Shown: positions 45,978 to 58,112 of the stretch, piece by piece
Numbering within the stretch: the stretch's first letter is position 1
Layout of the letters: every line of letters begins with the position of its first letter
Assembly: GCA_017163975.1 (NCBI GenBank)
Contig: JAFFSR010000314.1
Span: 4,438,001 to 4,502,000, forward strand
Source: Anastatus disparis
Lineage: Eukaryota; Arthropoda; Insecta; Hymenoptera; Eupelmidae
Length of the DNA stretch: 64,000 nt
Direction: 5' to 3'
Made by a program: the position numbers and the translations under genes
The notes under the pieces: generated by a model
The model's input: only the letters and a program-made list of their open reading frames with translations
What the model was told of the DNA's origin: nothing
Databases searched by the model: none

Positions 45978-47640
45978 TTAAGATCTATGATATTCAAATT
46001 TTATTGTAAGGTTGTTACAATTGGAAATTTGTAAATTTACTATTTTTCCATTGCAATCTGTTCCCAACGTCACCTTTTTATTTTGAATTTCCTTGGGGTT
46101 ATCAAACTTCAAGTTGTTTGTATTAAAATTGGACGGCGAAGCAGCTGGTATATTTTCCTTGCTAGTTGATGAACTTAAACAATGTAAAACTGAAGCTGGT
46201 ATATTTTCCTTGCTAGTCGATGAACTTGAACAATGAAAAATTGAAGCTGGTATATTTTCCTTGCTAGTCAATGAACTTGAACATTGTAAAACTGATTCTG
46301 ATATCTTCTTAGCAATTTTAGCTTTGTTCATAACTGAATCCTTTATATACCCTTCTGCAACAATACTACTTTTCCATCCTCCATGGCGTTTTAAGGCCAA
46401 TAAATCTGCACCAGAGTTAGCTAGTAATGTTGCAGAAGTTCTGCGAAAGGTATGACCGGTGTAAGATTCTAGATCTTTCAACTGAAGATACTTTGCTACC
46501 ATCTTTGGCATACTTCCAATAGTATTAATACCTATTGGTTGTTTGTTACATTTACCATTACGGTAATTCAAAAAAATCTAGAACAGCTACAATCAGCAGG
46601 ACGTAGGTCAACATACTTTTTATAGATATAATAAAAATCTTTGTTCACAACAAAGGATTTTGGAACTTGAATTTTAGTTTTGGGAATGTTCACAAGAACC
46701 ATATCTTGTTTATCAATAACATCATCAATAGTCAAATCAGTTAATTCATGTTTGCGTAAAGCTCCTTGAACTCCAAATATCAAAACAACCTATAAAATAA
46801 AAAGATATACTATTAATATTATTGGATTTATTTTTTTATATCTTTATATATATTTTATATATATTTTAAATTTACCTTTACAGCCAAATACTGTTCATCA
46901 GGTGCATTTTTTAAAAACTGATTAATGTGCTCAGCACTTAAGACCAAAGCTTTTTTTGAAATAAATCCTTTAGAGTTATTTTTCAAAAATTGTATAAGTG
47001 TTGAATAGTCATGAATGTTAATATTATGTTTGATATGTATCATACTTCTTAACATTGAATATGTTGCCCATAAACTACTGGGTGCGTAGGACTCTGAAAG
47101 TTGATCAAAGTAAGCGAGTACAACTGTGTTAGAAATACAAGTTATTTTCTTCTCAGATAGCCAGTTTAAAAACTTTTGATACGCTGTCTCATATTTTGGT
47201 TTAGATTTAACTGGCATCAAATTGTTGACAATATTCTCTGCTCTTAATTGGATATCTAATGGCAGTTGATCTGAAGTTTCATTATTTAAAGTGTAATTGT
47301 CCTGTGTATTGTTGCTTTCAAGATCAGATACTGAACAAAAATAATTTAAATTACTTTGTAGATAAAGTTTACTTGTAAAATAAATATAATCATATAGAAC
47401 AAAACAGAATGTATTAATAAATGATATTAATTAATATTTTTGAGGTTTTGTTAAATTAAAATGATATAAAAATTAAGTCTATTGTTTTTACTGACTAGAA
47501 TTAGAATCACCTCTACAAGTAAGGATTGAAAATTGACTTGTATAATCAGCAGATTGTTAATCATTTTCGTCGCTTGATGGATCGCTGTCTGGTATTACCG
47601 TAGACATTTTGTTGAGGTTAAGGCTTTCAAGATTTTCCAT
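45978..47640 (-). pseudogene. Crypton-like tyrosine recombinase
   Basis: Exon 1 (47640-47496) starts at ATG with MENLESLNLNKMSTVIPDSD. An in-frame TAA is at 47557-47559, and a GTCAGT donor follows. Exon 2 (47330-46876) carries the N-terminal SAM-like/core-binding region (KYETAYQKFLNWL, YAPSSLWATYSMLRSMI). Exon 3 (46789-45978) carries the catalytic domain: GALRKHEL (first Arg), TGHTFRRTSATLLANSGA (His-x-x-Arg), LKRHGGWKS (His) and AEGYI (nucleophilic Tyr). A T-run at 46575-46582 holds a frameshift. Three copies of a roughly 57-bp unit encode SSSTSKENIPAS after the catalytic domain. The family is that of Cryptons, tyrosine-recombinase DNA transposons found in insects. The lesions make this copy inactive. 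Confidence 0.8.
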
Positions 47641-48220
47641 CAAACATTTAATAGTAATATTTTAATACTTTTTGGTACTATTATTTGTAATTAAATTACA
47701 AATTACTTTTCGTTCACCAATGTCACGTATATACCGAATAATCACGATTTCGTAAATGTAAAAATAATACGAGAATAGATTATACGATTTACTTTGTCAG
47801 AGATTAAAGCGAGATAGAGTATAAAATTCATCATATGGTCGATGTTTCTTCTTATACAGTATAAGGGCGCTACGCTTGTACAAACCTTTGCGGTTTTTCA
47901 TTAATTAACGCATTTGCGTGATTTTATTTTACAGAATGTGACGTTTTTACGTGATTTAATAAAATAATATTATATATAGCTATGTAACACACGCCCTAAA
48001 AAAACAACACATGCAGCGCGCGCTATTAGCTACTTACCACCCCGAAAACGCATGCGCTGTAGGCCACTTACCCAGCACGTATGAGGAAAAAAAAGGAAAT
48101 GAAATCTATAATCGCTTTAATATAGATGTGTATCGTACATTCATAATATGTTGTTTTTTTGTCTTTTTTTTATTGTTAAATCAAATATGCTTATGATGTC
48201 AATTGATATCGACATGTTTA
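47641..48220. other. Sequence upstream of the Crypton-like gene
   Basis: AT-rich, with GC-richer patches at 47870-47930 and 48010-48085 (CAGCGCGCGCTATTAGC). This may include the 5' part of the Crypton. No termini were identified. Confidence 0.35.
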
Positions 48221-48569
48221 GGTGAATGACACACGCGCATAGTCCCTCCTGAAAATGATGACGGAACTTATGATGCAATATTTTGCGTCACTTTTTGAGT
48301 CATTTTTTGCGTCATTTTTTATATTATTCTTCGTGTCGCTTTATCGAGCTAAAAGTGACACAACTTTTTGCGCAATTTTTCCAAAAATATAATATACAAT
48401 AAATTATAAATATTTTATTTTTAATTTTATTTTACATGATTCAAAAGATGTTAAAATACAGAATCTAAAATATTTAGAGCATGATTTAATTGTCTACGTT
48501 TAAAGAATTAATTTGGAAAAAATCTTTGAAATAAATTGAAAATTCTGCATCTAAATTATTAAAGGAGTG

Positions 48570-49227
48570 TTAATAAAAAAAAAACATTATTGAAACTTAA
48601 GAATTTCAATTTTTTATGATAGAATGTGTATGTGTGTGTGTATTTGTATACATGTGCATGCGTACATCGATGGTGGCTACGAAAACAGTCACAGCTATGT
48701 AATCGACTACGAAAAAAAAACACATCTCCAAAAGTGCAGCGAAAAAAAACATCTTTAAAAGCGCAGTGGAAGAAAACATCTCCAAAAGTGTGGCGAAAAA
48801 AACACATCTCTAAATGTACGGCGAAAAAAACACATCTTCAAAAGTGCGGCGAAGAAAAACACCCCTTGAAAACAGGGTGAAAATTTTCAAGGGCGGTTTT
48901 TTTCACCGCATTTTTGGAGATGTGTTTTTTTTCGCCGCTCTTTTGAAGATGTTTTTTTTGCCGGACATTTGAAGATGTGTTTTTTTGGCTGCACTTTCGG
49001 AGATGTGTTTTTTTGGCTGCACTTTCGGAGATGTGTTTTTTTTCGCCGCACTTTTGGAGATGTGTTTTTTTTCGTAGTCAATTATACAGCTGTGATTGTT
49101 TCCGTAGCAGCCGCCGATATATACATGCACATGTATACAAATACACACACATACGCGCCAACACACATACACATTCTATCATAAAAAATTGAACATTTTA
49201 ATTCTTAATAATGTTTTTATTTTATTA
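48570..49227. mobile_element. Foldback element with 27-bp tandem units
   Basis: Outer arms (CATTATTGAA...TTATGATAGAATGTG and complement) enclose five units of about 27-28 bp on each side. The left units are like ACACATCTCCAAAAGTGCGG, with ACATCT at 48722, 48749, 48776, 48804 and 48832. The right ones are complementary. The centre is near 48885. Lys/Thr/His-rich frames on both strands come from the array and are not genes. It sits inside the arm of the larger element. Confidence 0.85.
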
Positions 49228-52200
49228 CACTGAGAAAAAAATTTAGTTGAGTCAATGAAATAAATTTAGTTATTAAATATTTTGTTGATAAAAATTAATT
49301 TTGATTGAAGTAATATGCAAGGTTATTAAATCACTGAAATATTTAGTTGGGATAAAAAAAATTAATACCTAAGTTAAAAAAAAATAAATATTTTTTTAAA
49401 ATAAAGAAAAATTTATTGTTTTGGTTAAATTATTCGATTGATTTAATCAAATCAATTTCATTAAGGCAGCTGATAAAATTTTATAAAATATTTATTTGTA
49501 ACAATAGAATATGTTTGTAAATTATCTATATATTTTGTTACAGTAATTAAATATTTATTTTAGTAAATCGTTTGTAAAATCAACAAAATCTTTAATAACA
49601 ATAAAAAAATATTGATCAATCATCAATATAGTATTTGCTTGAATTAACGGTCATCCGATTAAGTTAAAGAAGCTTATATTGTAAATAAATGCTTCACTAA
49701 GTTAATAACATTGTCATTTAATTAATAATATATGTGATTGTATAAACAAAATATTTTGTTGTATATAACACATAAAATTTGATCAGCATTTCAATAAAAA
49801 TTACAATTAATTTAAAGAAATAGGTTCCTTAAAATCAACAAATCCAATTTCAATGAATTTACAAAAGAAAACCAATAAATTATTTTTTTAAAGTCAAGAA
49901 AGGTGCAACGTAAAATCAGATATTAAATTTTTTTTAAAGATATATTTATTAAACCGAATATATTTATTCTATTATTTCTATCAAATTGTTATTGAAACAA
50001 GAATATATTTCACTGATTTAATTATATTTTATATTAACACTTCCATTAAATTACTTTAATGTACAATAATATATTTGATTATCTTAATGAAATATTTATT
50101 AAACCAAATATATTTATTTTATTATTATTCTAACGTATTTATTCTATTATTTTTATCAAATTTTGATTAAAAGAAAAATATATTACATTGATTCAATTAA
50201 TTATTATATCACCTCTATTAAATTACTTTACTGTTCAATAATATATTTAATTATATTAATGAAATATTTAATAATTTCAAGATTATTGTTTTATTCTTTC
50301 AATAAATTTTGAATAGTAACAAAAAGATATTTCATTGTTTCAATTAAATATTGTATGACTTATATTAAATTATTTCACTGGTCAATGAAATACCTAATCA
50401 TTTTAATTCAATATTTAGTTGCTTTGATGAATGCGTTTTTTCTCTTTATGAAATATATGATTGATTCTATGAAATATCTCATTGTCTTTTAATCAAATAA
50501 TTTCATTGCTATATTATAATTAATTGGATGCATTAAATTAATTAAATTTTTAATTGATTCAAATATTTGATTTATTTTGTTCTATAAAATTATTTTATTA
50601 CTTTTATTATTTAATTATATTGCGTCTATGAAATCGGTGATTAATTGAATTAATTATTATTTTTAACAATTAAATATTTTATTATTTATGTTCCAATTAA
50701 ATATTTTGTTGTATTAATTAATTTCTTTATCAGATCGATTAAATAATTATTTGATTATCTTAATGAAATATTTATTAAAACAATCAATTATTATTTAATA
50801 ACATATTTACTAAATCGAATGAAATATAATGTCAAAATTAATATTTATTATTGAAAAATATTTTTTTGTATAAGTTATCATCCTTTATACTCAAACAAAC
50901 TCATGTTTTAAATACGTGTCTTGCTAAGTGAATAACTTAGCAAAATATGTACTAAAGTTAATAAAAATTACTGAGAAATCTGATTAAATACTCGTCAAAA
51001 TCAAGTAAATCCACTATTTGATTCAACTACATAATTTATTTCATTCAAATAACACATATTTGATCTAAAAGAAACATTTATTGTTTTAACAAAATCATTT
51101 AGTTCGATGGTTTGATGATACTACCGCTTGGTGGCGTCGTTAATTTTCGATCTCGCAAGCGGTAAGAGGGCCTCCAAGTTGATATATAAGGAAGTTAAAA
51201 ATCCAAGATAATACGTAAATTGTAATGCGAGCGAAATTTATGTTAGATTTACTGCGCGTGCGATCACTGTATAAAGCATACTAATGTTAGTATGTTAATA
51301 ATTGTTATTCTTTACCATATAAATAAATGTAATTATATTCACCTGTCCTTTAATGAGAGTCATCAATTCATTGATGTTAATAAATAAATATAAATCACTG
51401 AAAGCAAATACTGTTGATTAAAGACAGTATTTGTTCGATTAAAATACCTATAAATCGAATTAATTAAATATTTCTTTACTTTGAAGAAATATTTTATTTG
51501 TGAAACCGAATAATCTATCAATGTCTTTATATTAATAAAATTTTTTGTTAAGACAATGAATTAATTTTATTAAATCAATTTTTGCAATATTCAATAAATT
51601 AAACTTTTATTTGAAAATATAAAATATTGAACTAATTTAATTTCAATATAGCATTATTATAATGAAATAATTAATTAGAAAAACAAATGGACATTTTAAT
51701 TGATAATTTTTTTTGTTAAAACAATGAATTAATTTTATTGAATCAATCTTCGCGACATTTAATAAGTCAAATATTTAATTGAAAATACAAAATATTATTT
51801 GATTTAATTCCAATATGTATATTAATGTAATGAAATAATCAATTAGAAAAACAAATGGGCATTTTAATTGATAAAATTTTTTATAAAAACAATGAATTAA
51901 TTTTATTGAATCAATCTTCGCGACATTTAGTAAATCAAATATTTATTTGAAAATACAAAATATTATTTGATTCAGTTACTATATGCATATTGATGTAATG
52001 AAATAAGCAATTAGAAAAACAAATATGCATTTGAATTAATAACAAATTTTTTTAAAACAATAAATTAATTTTATTCAACCAAAATTTGTGATGTTTAGTA
52101 GAATCAAATATTTATTTAAAAAAATGAAATATTTATTTGACTCAATTAAAATATTTGTATTAATGTAACAAAATATTTTATGTGCCGCCCGCACCTAAGG

Positions 52201-52255
52201 GATTTCATTGATTCAATTAAGCCTTACTTAATCCAACTAAATTTTTTTCTCAGTG
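49228..52255. mobile_element. 3-kb AT-rich element with CACTGAGAAAAAAATTTAG ends
   Basis: CACTGAGAAAAAAATTTAGT at 49228 is mirrored at the right end (52255), with TA on both sides. The interior is a highly degenerate series of short AT themes (TTAATTAAATATTT, CAATGAAATATTTA) in changing orientation, plus longer repeated blocks at about 51540, 51720 and 51895 (AATGAATTAATTTTATT). One contrasting GC-richer cassette at 51122-51260 matches the core of the element at 7637-11012. No coding capacity. Confidence 0.75.
51122..51260 (+). other. Conserved core cassette B (hairpin plus TATA box)
   Basis: CCGCTTG (51124) and CAAGCGG (51156) can pair. GGTAAGAGGGCCTCC, TATATAAGGAA (51183) and ATTGTAATGCGAGCGA follow, the same order and nearly the same spacing as at 9903-10040. 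It stands out by base composition from the surrounding AT-only arrays. Confidence 0.6.
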
Positions 52256-52257
52256 TA

Positions 52258-53880
52258 TAGTCCAATCAATAGAGACATTTTAAGGACATTAATTAGGGGC
52301 TAAATGAAAAACATACCTTATATAGAATGTAACCAAAAAAAACGGTAGAAAATAGTCCAGGACGCTGCAAAGTTGGCCAAAACAGCTATTTTAATTCTCT
52401 GAAGCAACCTATGCATTTTAGCAAAAAAAGTAATGAATAAAAGTATTAGAGAATGAAAAAACCTACAATTTGAGAATCGCTGCGATTATTTTCGTCAATT
52501 AGCTATTGCAAAAAAGCCAAAAAACCATCGAAAATGGCCATTTCTTGGATATCAATTATTTATTGCAAAAATAATTTTTTAAAATATTTTTAAACTTTCA
52601 AAAGGAAACCTTCATAAATACGAACAGAAAGAGAGGTTGTAACAGCAAATTGGTTAATTTGTTACTGAGCTATTTCCTATTATTTATCCCAACACGTATA
52701 ATGTTGATTGCTATAATTTTTTTTGGCTTGCATAAGAGCTTAAACTCTTTATGAAGGTTCAAATTTTCATATTTCTTTAAGAGCAAATGAGAAAATTGAA
52801 TTGCAATATTTTTTATAACGCTTTAAAAAAGAGGGTGTTTTTTTAATAAATAAATGAAGCTGGGGCTATATTTATAACTTTTGCGAATTTGCTATTTGAA
52901 TATTCTTATAGCTGTGTTCGAAACGAAGATTTAAAAAAAAACAAGAACTCTCTAAGGCCAATAGGAGCTGAGATAAGATTTCTTTTTTTCAAATCACAGC
53001 CACATTGTTTATAACAATTAAGAAACGAATCAAGCGTCATTTTTTAGTTAAAGACTTATATTTTAAAAATCTATGATTAGATTTTTTAAAATGCGACACT
53101 TTATTATTAAAACTAAAATAATAATAACATTCAAATAATAACGTCAAAGTCAGAGTCGCGGTGAGAATGCTTATCTTTGCGTGAGGAAAGTTAACAAAGG
53201 ACCCCGTTCCAATAAAATTCGTAAAAATTAACCGTATCTCCGTAAATAATAGACCGATTTCAATGTTTTTTTTAATCCGGGGTATCTTGAAAAATTATTA
53301 ATATTGGTGCAAATACTTTTTCAAAATAGGGTGTTTTTAAGTTAAAACAACTGTACCTAATACTAACAACTTAAACGCAAATGATTGTTGTGGCTCACTA
53401 AATCAATATTTTCAGACGTGTAATGTCTTATTTTAAAGCTAAAAGAAAGAACTTTAAAATGAGATATCATGAGTTTCATTACGATCAATATTTACGAAAT
53501 GCATTCGGATTTACGTAAATGTTGTAAATGAACTTACCTTATTATTCCTTGTAATTATTACATTTGGAACCTGGAGACTAGTTTAATTAAAATTTTTATT
53601 GTTTCTATATTTTAACTAATCGTTATAATTAATTTTTAGTTTGAATGAATAAAAAAATAATTATTAATAATTGCAAAAATTTTAATAGTAATAATAAAAA
53701 TTATCTCGTTTTTTTCTTTACTTATCTTAGTTTTTCATGCAAAAAAATTTTTTCATCCTCATATATATTTTTATTTTCTTTCTAAAATTATTTATATTTT
53801 TTATTTCATTATAAAATATTAATATATATCGAAATAATTATGATATAAAAGAATAAAATTTATGGAAGAAGGATAAAATA
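52258..53880. repeat. Left inner arm of the large inverted-repeat element
   Basis: Continuation of the left arm after the nested insertions, mirrored at 54440-55440 except for the roughly 600-bp segment 52750-53350. No gene seen in it. Confidence 0.7.
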
Positions 53881-53884
53881 ATGT

Positions 53885-54105
53885 TTTTGACACTCCGTGC
53901 GAGAAGCTCGATTTCACGCACGCTGTACAAAGTGACACGTGCGGAAATGAAGCTTCTCACACGTCGTGTCAAAAAATAGTGTTCGATACTCGTGCGAGAA
54001 AGTGATTTCTTACTCGTGTGACCTTTTCACCCTCGCTTCGCTCGGGCGCAAACCGCCACACGAGTAAAAAATTTCTTTATCGCACTAGTACCGAAATATA
54101 CTATT
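53885..54105. repeat. GC-richer block with short inverted motifs at the element centre
   Basis: Two related half-blocks contain CCGTGCGAGAAGCTCGATTT and CTCGTGCGAGAAAGTGATTT. Complementary CGCACGAGT- and CACACGAGT-type motifs and CCTCGCTTCGCTCGGGCG follow. Likely a structured, non-coding centre. Confidence 0.6.
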
Positions 54106-54126
54106 ATTTTCGTGTAAAATATATTT

Positions 54127-54277
54127 TCATTGAATATTAACTTTTCTTTTTTTTGCGATTGGCTCGCTTTCGTTTTCCTCTATAAAAATATTACAATTCG
54201 TATTATCACTTTCTTCGCATGCGTCGTTTTCAATTTTGATTGCCTCGACATTGGTGCCACTCTCCCGATTACAGTTG
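54127..54277 (-). CDS. Short acidic exon ending in an NLS-like AKKRK
   Basis: On the minus strand a TTATTTCTAG acceptor leads at 54277 into a frame reading GTNVEAIKIENDACEESDN, then FIEENESEPIAKKRKVNIQ, and a TGA at about 54127-54129. It is rich in Asp/Glu and Asn and ends with a basic nuclear-localisation-like cluster. This composition is frequent in linkers or tails of transposases and zinc-finger proteins. A possible upstream exon (NIFKITQKKSMNKG before a GTAATC donor, about 54360-54420) is weaker. No domain is recognisable. It may be what remains of the element's own gene. Confidence 0.4.
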
Positions 54278-54439
54278 CTAGAAATAATAACTTTAATCCA
54301 TATAATATATTAAAAGCTGTTGCTGAAATTCAGTGTTTATTTAAATACAAATTTAAATTTTCTGATTACCCTTTGTTCATCGATTTTTTCTGTGTTATTT
54401 TAAAAATGTTTCTTACATCAATATCTCAGTAGTTTGATT

Positions 54440-55745
54440 TTAGAAAGAAAATAAAAATATAATTAACGATGAAAAAATTTTTTTGCATGAAAAACAAAAA
54501 AAAGTAAAAAAGAACGAGATAACAATTTTTGTTATTACTATTAAAATTTTTGCAATTATTAATAATCATTTTTTTATTTATTAAAACTATAAATTCATTA
54601 TAATAATTAGTTGAAATATAGAATGTATAAAAATTTTAATTAAACTTGTCTCCAGGTTCCAAATGTAATAATTACGAGGAATAATAAGGTAAGTTCATTT
54701 ACAACAATTACGTAAATCTGCGCGCATTTCGTAAATATTGATCGTAATGAAACTCATGATATCTCATTTTAGAGTTCTTTTTTAGCTTTTAAATGAGACA
54801 TTACGTCTAAGAATATTGGTATAGTGAGCCACAACAATCATTTGCGTTTAAGGTGTCCTTATTAGGTACAGATGTTTTAATTTAAATGCTACTACAGTTT
54901 AAGTCTTTATGCAACTCAACATGTTCATAAAAAAAAAAATTATAGCAATAAACATTATGCGTGTTGGGATAAATAATAGGGAATAGCTCAGTAACAAATT
55001 AACCAATTTGCTGTTACAATCTCTCTTCCTGTTCGTATTTATGAAGGCTTCGTTTTAAAAGTTTAAAAATATTTAAAAAATTATCTTTGCAATAAATTAT
55101 TGATATCCAAGAAATGGCTATTTTTCATGGTTTTTTGGCTTTTATGCAATAATTAATTGACGAAAATAATAGCGGTAGTACTCAAATTGTAGGTTTTTTT
55201 ATTCTCTAATACTTTCATTAATTACTTTTTTTGCTAAAATGCATAGGTTGCCTCAGAGAATTAATAAAGCTGTTTTGGCCAACTTTGCAGCCTCCTGGAT
55301 CATTTTCTACCTTTTTTTTCGGTTACATTTTATGTAGGGTATGTTTTTTTATTGCCCTTAACAACTTTGTATAGGTTTCATTAAGCCTCTAATTAATGTC
55401 TAAAATTGCCTTTTTTGCTCTATTGATTGGACTATTAACACTCTAATAATTTAGATAAAGAATTTTCAATTGATTTCAGAGATTTTTTCGAAATTAATTC
55501 CTTAAACGTGGGCAATTAAATCATGCTCTAAATATTTTTAATTCTGTATTTTAACATCTTTTAAATTATGTAAAATAAAATTTAAAAAAATAATTATGAT
55601 TTATTTATTATTATATTTTTGGAAAAGTTGCGTCACTTTTGGCTCGATAAAGCGACACGAAAAGTGATATAAAAAGTGACACAAAAAGTGACACAAAATA
55701 TTGCATCATAAGTTCCGTGATCATTTTCAGGAGGGGTGTCATTCA
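54440..55745. repeat. Right arm of the large inverted-repeat element
   Basis: Reverse complement of 48221-48569 plus 52258-53795 with scattered changes; ends GGAGGGGTGTCATTCATTC. No gene. Confidence 0.75.
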
Positions 55746-56041
55746 TTCTTTTATGTAACACATCACAATGAAATATGCATAATTTTTATTATATTTGAAT
55801 ATTATGTATATGTGATCTATTTCAAATCACATTTAAAAAGTTTTACTAATTGTTTTTATAACTAACAAATAATTTCTATCGGCTATATTTATATGTATTT
55901 AATTATATATATAATAATGCTCATTTTGAACGAAATTTATGGGCTGATTTTATATTTTTCAAACTATGAAATTTATTATTATATTATTATATTTTTAAAT
56001 TAATTACGACTAATATTAAATAGTCGAATCTCTTTCTGTTC
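55746..56041 (-). other. Possible 3' LTR or flank
   Basis: AT-rich sequence after the stop of the last open frame. A purine tract (GAACAGAAAGAGATTCGA, minus strand, about 56022-56043) could be the polypurine tract. No terminal dinucleotides can be tested with only one LTR present. Confidence 0.3.
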
Positions 56042-58016
56042 TTAAGATGCTGGTTTAAAAGGAGTAGATGTACTTGGGGCAGGTGGTGTTATGTAGGGTG
56101 AGTTATTCGGTAAAGGTGGGGGCGTTGGTCGAGGCAAAGGAGATTGTAAAACCATGGGTTCTGATATGACTGGCTTCTCTATTTTCACTTCCTTCAATTC
56201 GATTTCTTTATATCTTGGTATTTTTTTCATTTGATTATTATTTAATATAATTATTAAATGCGTAATGGAGCTAAAAATGGCTCCTAATAAATGTATGGAC
56301 CAGCCATATATTGTATGAAGAGTATATCCTTTTATAATAGTATCCATAATTAATTTAATTATATGAAGAATGATTAAAATCATTATTATAGCTGAACTTA
56401 TTGACCAAAATGTTGTCAGTTTATTTATGAATTTTTCCAGGTGTTTTCTGCTATATTTGATAAAGTATTTTTTGTTAGTAAATTACTTAATAAATCTCCT
56501 CTTGAATTTTCTTCACCCTGGATTCCTCTCACTATAGCGTTTAATAGAGCTGCTTTTTCGAAAGGGAACATTATATGTTGTTGTAGTTCCTGTAAGTCTT
56601 CTTGAGAATAAATGCCACTCGTTGCCAGTGATGTTATTTTTTTAGGCATCCATGAAGTTTGAGTATTTGGTCTTAAAATTTTTACAATATTTTTTGTTGT
56701 CCTTGGTTTTGGTAAAAGATTTATCCAATCTTCCCCAATTTTATAATTTCCCTAATCTCAGAATCTGATTTCAATAAAATATGTGTTTTCGGTGTTAAAA
56801 ACCATGTCTCATTTTTTGTTGTTACAGGAAGTTGAATAAAACACTTGTTTGTGTTTTTTAATTATACTTCTACTGGTGTACATTTTATTACATGTACTAC
56901 TTCTCCCGCAAGTTTAGCTATATACCCAGGTTTTTGCATGATATTATAGGCAAATTCATCGGGAGCTATCGATGCAAGGGATATAGATTCGCGTATTATT
57001 TTTTTCTCAATTTCGCCTTTTTCTTTTAAGATATTAAAATACAAGTCTTTAAGATCAGCCCAAAAATGTTTTTCGATATATACAAATTTAGAATTTACGT
57101 AAGTAAATATATTTAAGTTTGTTACTTCTTTCCTCATTTCATTATTGTCAAATAATAATTTATTATATGAAAGGTCTAAAATAAATAATTTAGGATTTTC
57201 GGTTTATATTAATATCTTATTACAAATGTTAATATTATTTAACGCTGATAATGAAAATGTTGTCGCAATAGGATTTATAGTATAAATACGATTTTGATTG
57301 GCTAAATTTATTATTTTTGCGGGGCCTCTATATAAGGTTTCGTATTCTGTTTTAAAACCCTCCTCTGTAGGTGAATGTTCCCAAAAAGTATAACCTGCTT
57401 GTGAATCGATGCAGTGTTCATCCGTAAATTTGCATATGGTTCCTGAGTTTAATCGTAATTTATTGTTTTTTAAACTTACTTGAGCATATTCTTCTAGTAG
57501 AGTTATTCTTATGAGGCCTTGGACGAGTACGTTATCCCAGGAACCAAAATTATCCGTGTAAGATGCTCCTTTGCATGTTTTATCCTTAACTGAACCAGCG
57601 AAATCTATTCCTACAGATCTTGTTGAATTTATTTTTAAATCCGCTATTGTATGAATATTATCATATTTAAATATTCCTGTTTCATGTATAAATTTGCATT
57701 TTTCATGGCTGATTTCGTAAAGATACTCTTGTAGGGCATGAGCTGTAGTACCCAGATTGCTAAACATTCCACAGTGAAATACTGTTCTTTGTATTTCTAT
57801 TTTACACTGCATGATTTTTATAGATTTAAATTCCGCAACTTGTAATAATTCTATTGTTGTATTACTTATAGTAACATTTTCCTGTTGAAAATCACATTCG
57901 CCCGTATCTAGTAAAGAGTACGTATTAATGATTGAATCTGTAGATTCACAGTTGAAACCGATGATTGCAGAATTACTCTTGATAAGAGATAAGAAGATAA
58001 ATATGATAGACAGCAT
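56042..58016 (-). pseudogene. Envelope-like glycoprotein gene, fragmented
   Basis: Four open pieces on the minus strand lie in family order. 58016-57204 starts with a hydrophobic signal peptide and a Cys-containing ectodomain. 57137-56862 contains KPGYIAKLAGEVVHVIKC. 56649-56425 contains LATSGIYSQEDL. 56383-56042 contains a membrane-spanning stretch and a Pro-rich cytoplasmic tail. Breaks fall near 57140-57200, 56650-56860 and 56385-56425. The pattern resembles glycoproteins shared between insect retroelements and arthropod negative-strand RNA viruses of the chuvirus type, rather than the baculovirus F-like Env of errantiviruses. That assignment is from motif memory. It would be a membrane fusion or attachment protein; this copy cannot make one product. 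Confidence 0.55.
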
Positions 58017-58112
58017 TTTTTTAATGTTTATATAGAGGATGAAGAGTTCTGAAAATAGAAAATAATATTAATTTTTACGTTTATGCAAAATTAATTTATT
58101 AGCATGAACTAG

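Larger units (their letters stand above)
48221..55745. mobile_element. Large inverted-repeat element, twice interrupted
   Basis: GTGAATGACAC...CCTCCTGAAAATGAT at the left is mirrored at 55710-55745. The arms continue through the 48569/52258 junction (GGAGTGTTAAT then AGTCCAATCAATAGAG) and onward to the centre near 54100. Landmarks such as GTTGGCCAAAACAGCT (about 52370), GTACCTAATACTAACA (about 53352) and GGAACCTGGAGACTAGT (about 53566) all recur in reverse on the right. About 600 bp of the left arm (52750-53350) has no right counterpart. Without the two later insertions the element is about 3.8 kb. A short coding-like exon lies near the centre. The superfamily is not determined. Confidence 0.75.

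Noticed and set aside
48559..49192. Lys/Thr-rich frames with 9-residue repeats
   Set aside because: The 27-bp unit is a multiple of 3, so frames stay open by chance, on both strands, within a foldback.
54130..54432. 100-codon plus-strand frame
   Set aside because: The opposite strand has a better exon (54277-54127) with an acceptor site and protein-like composition; the plus frame is its shadow.
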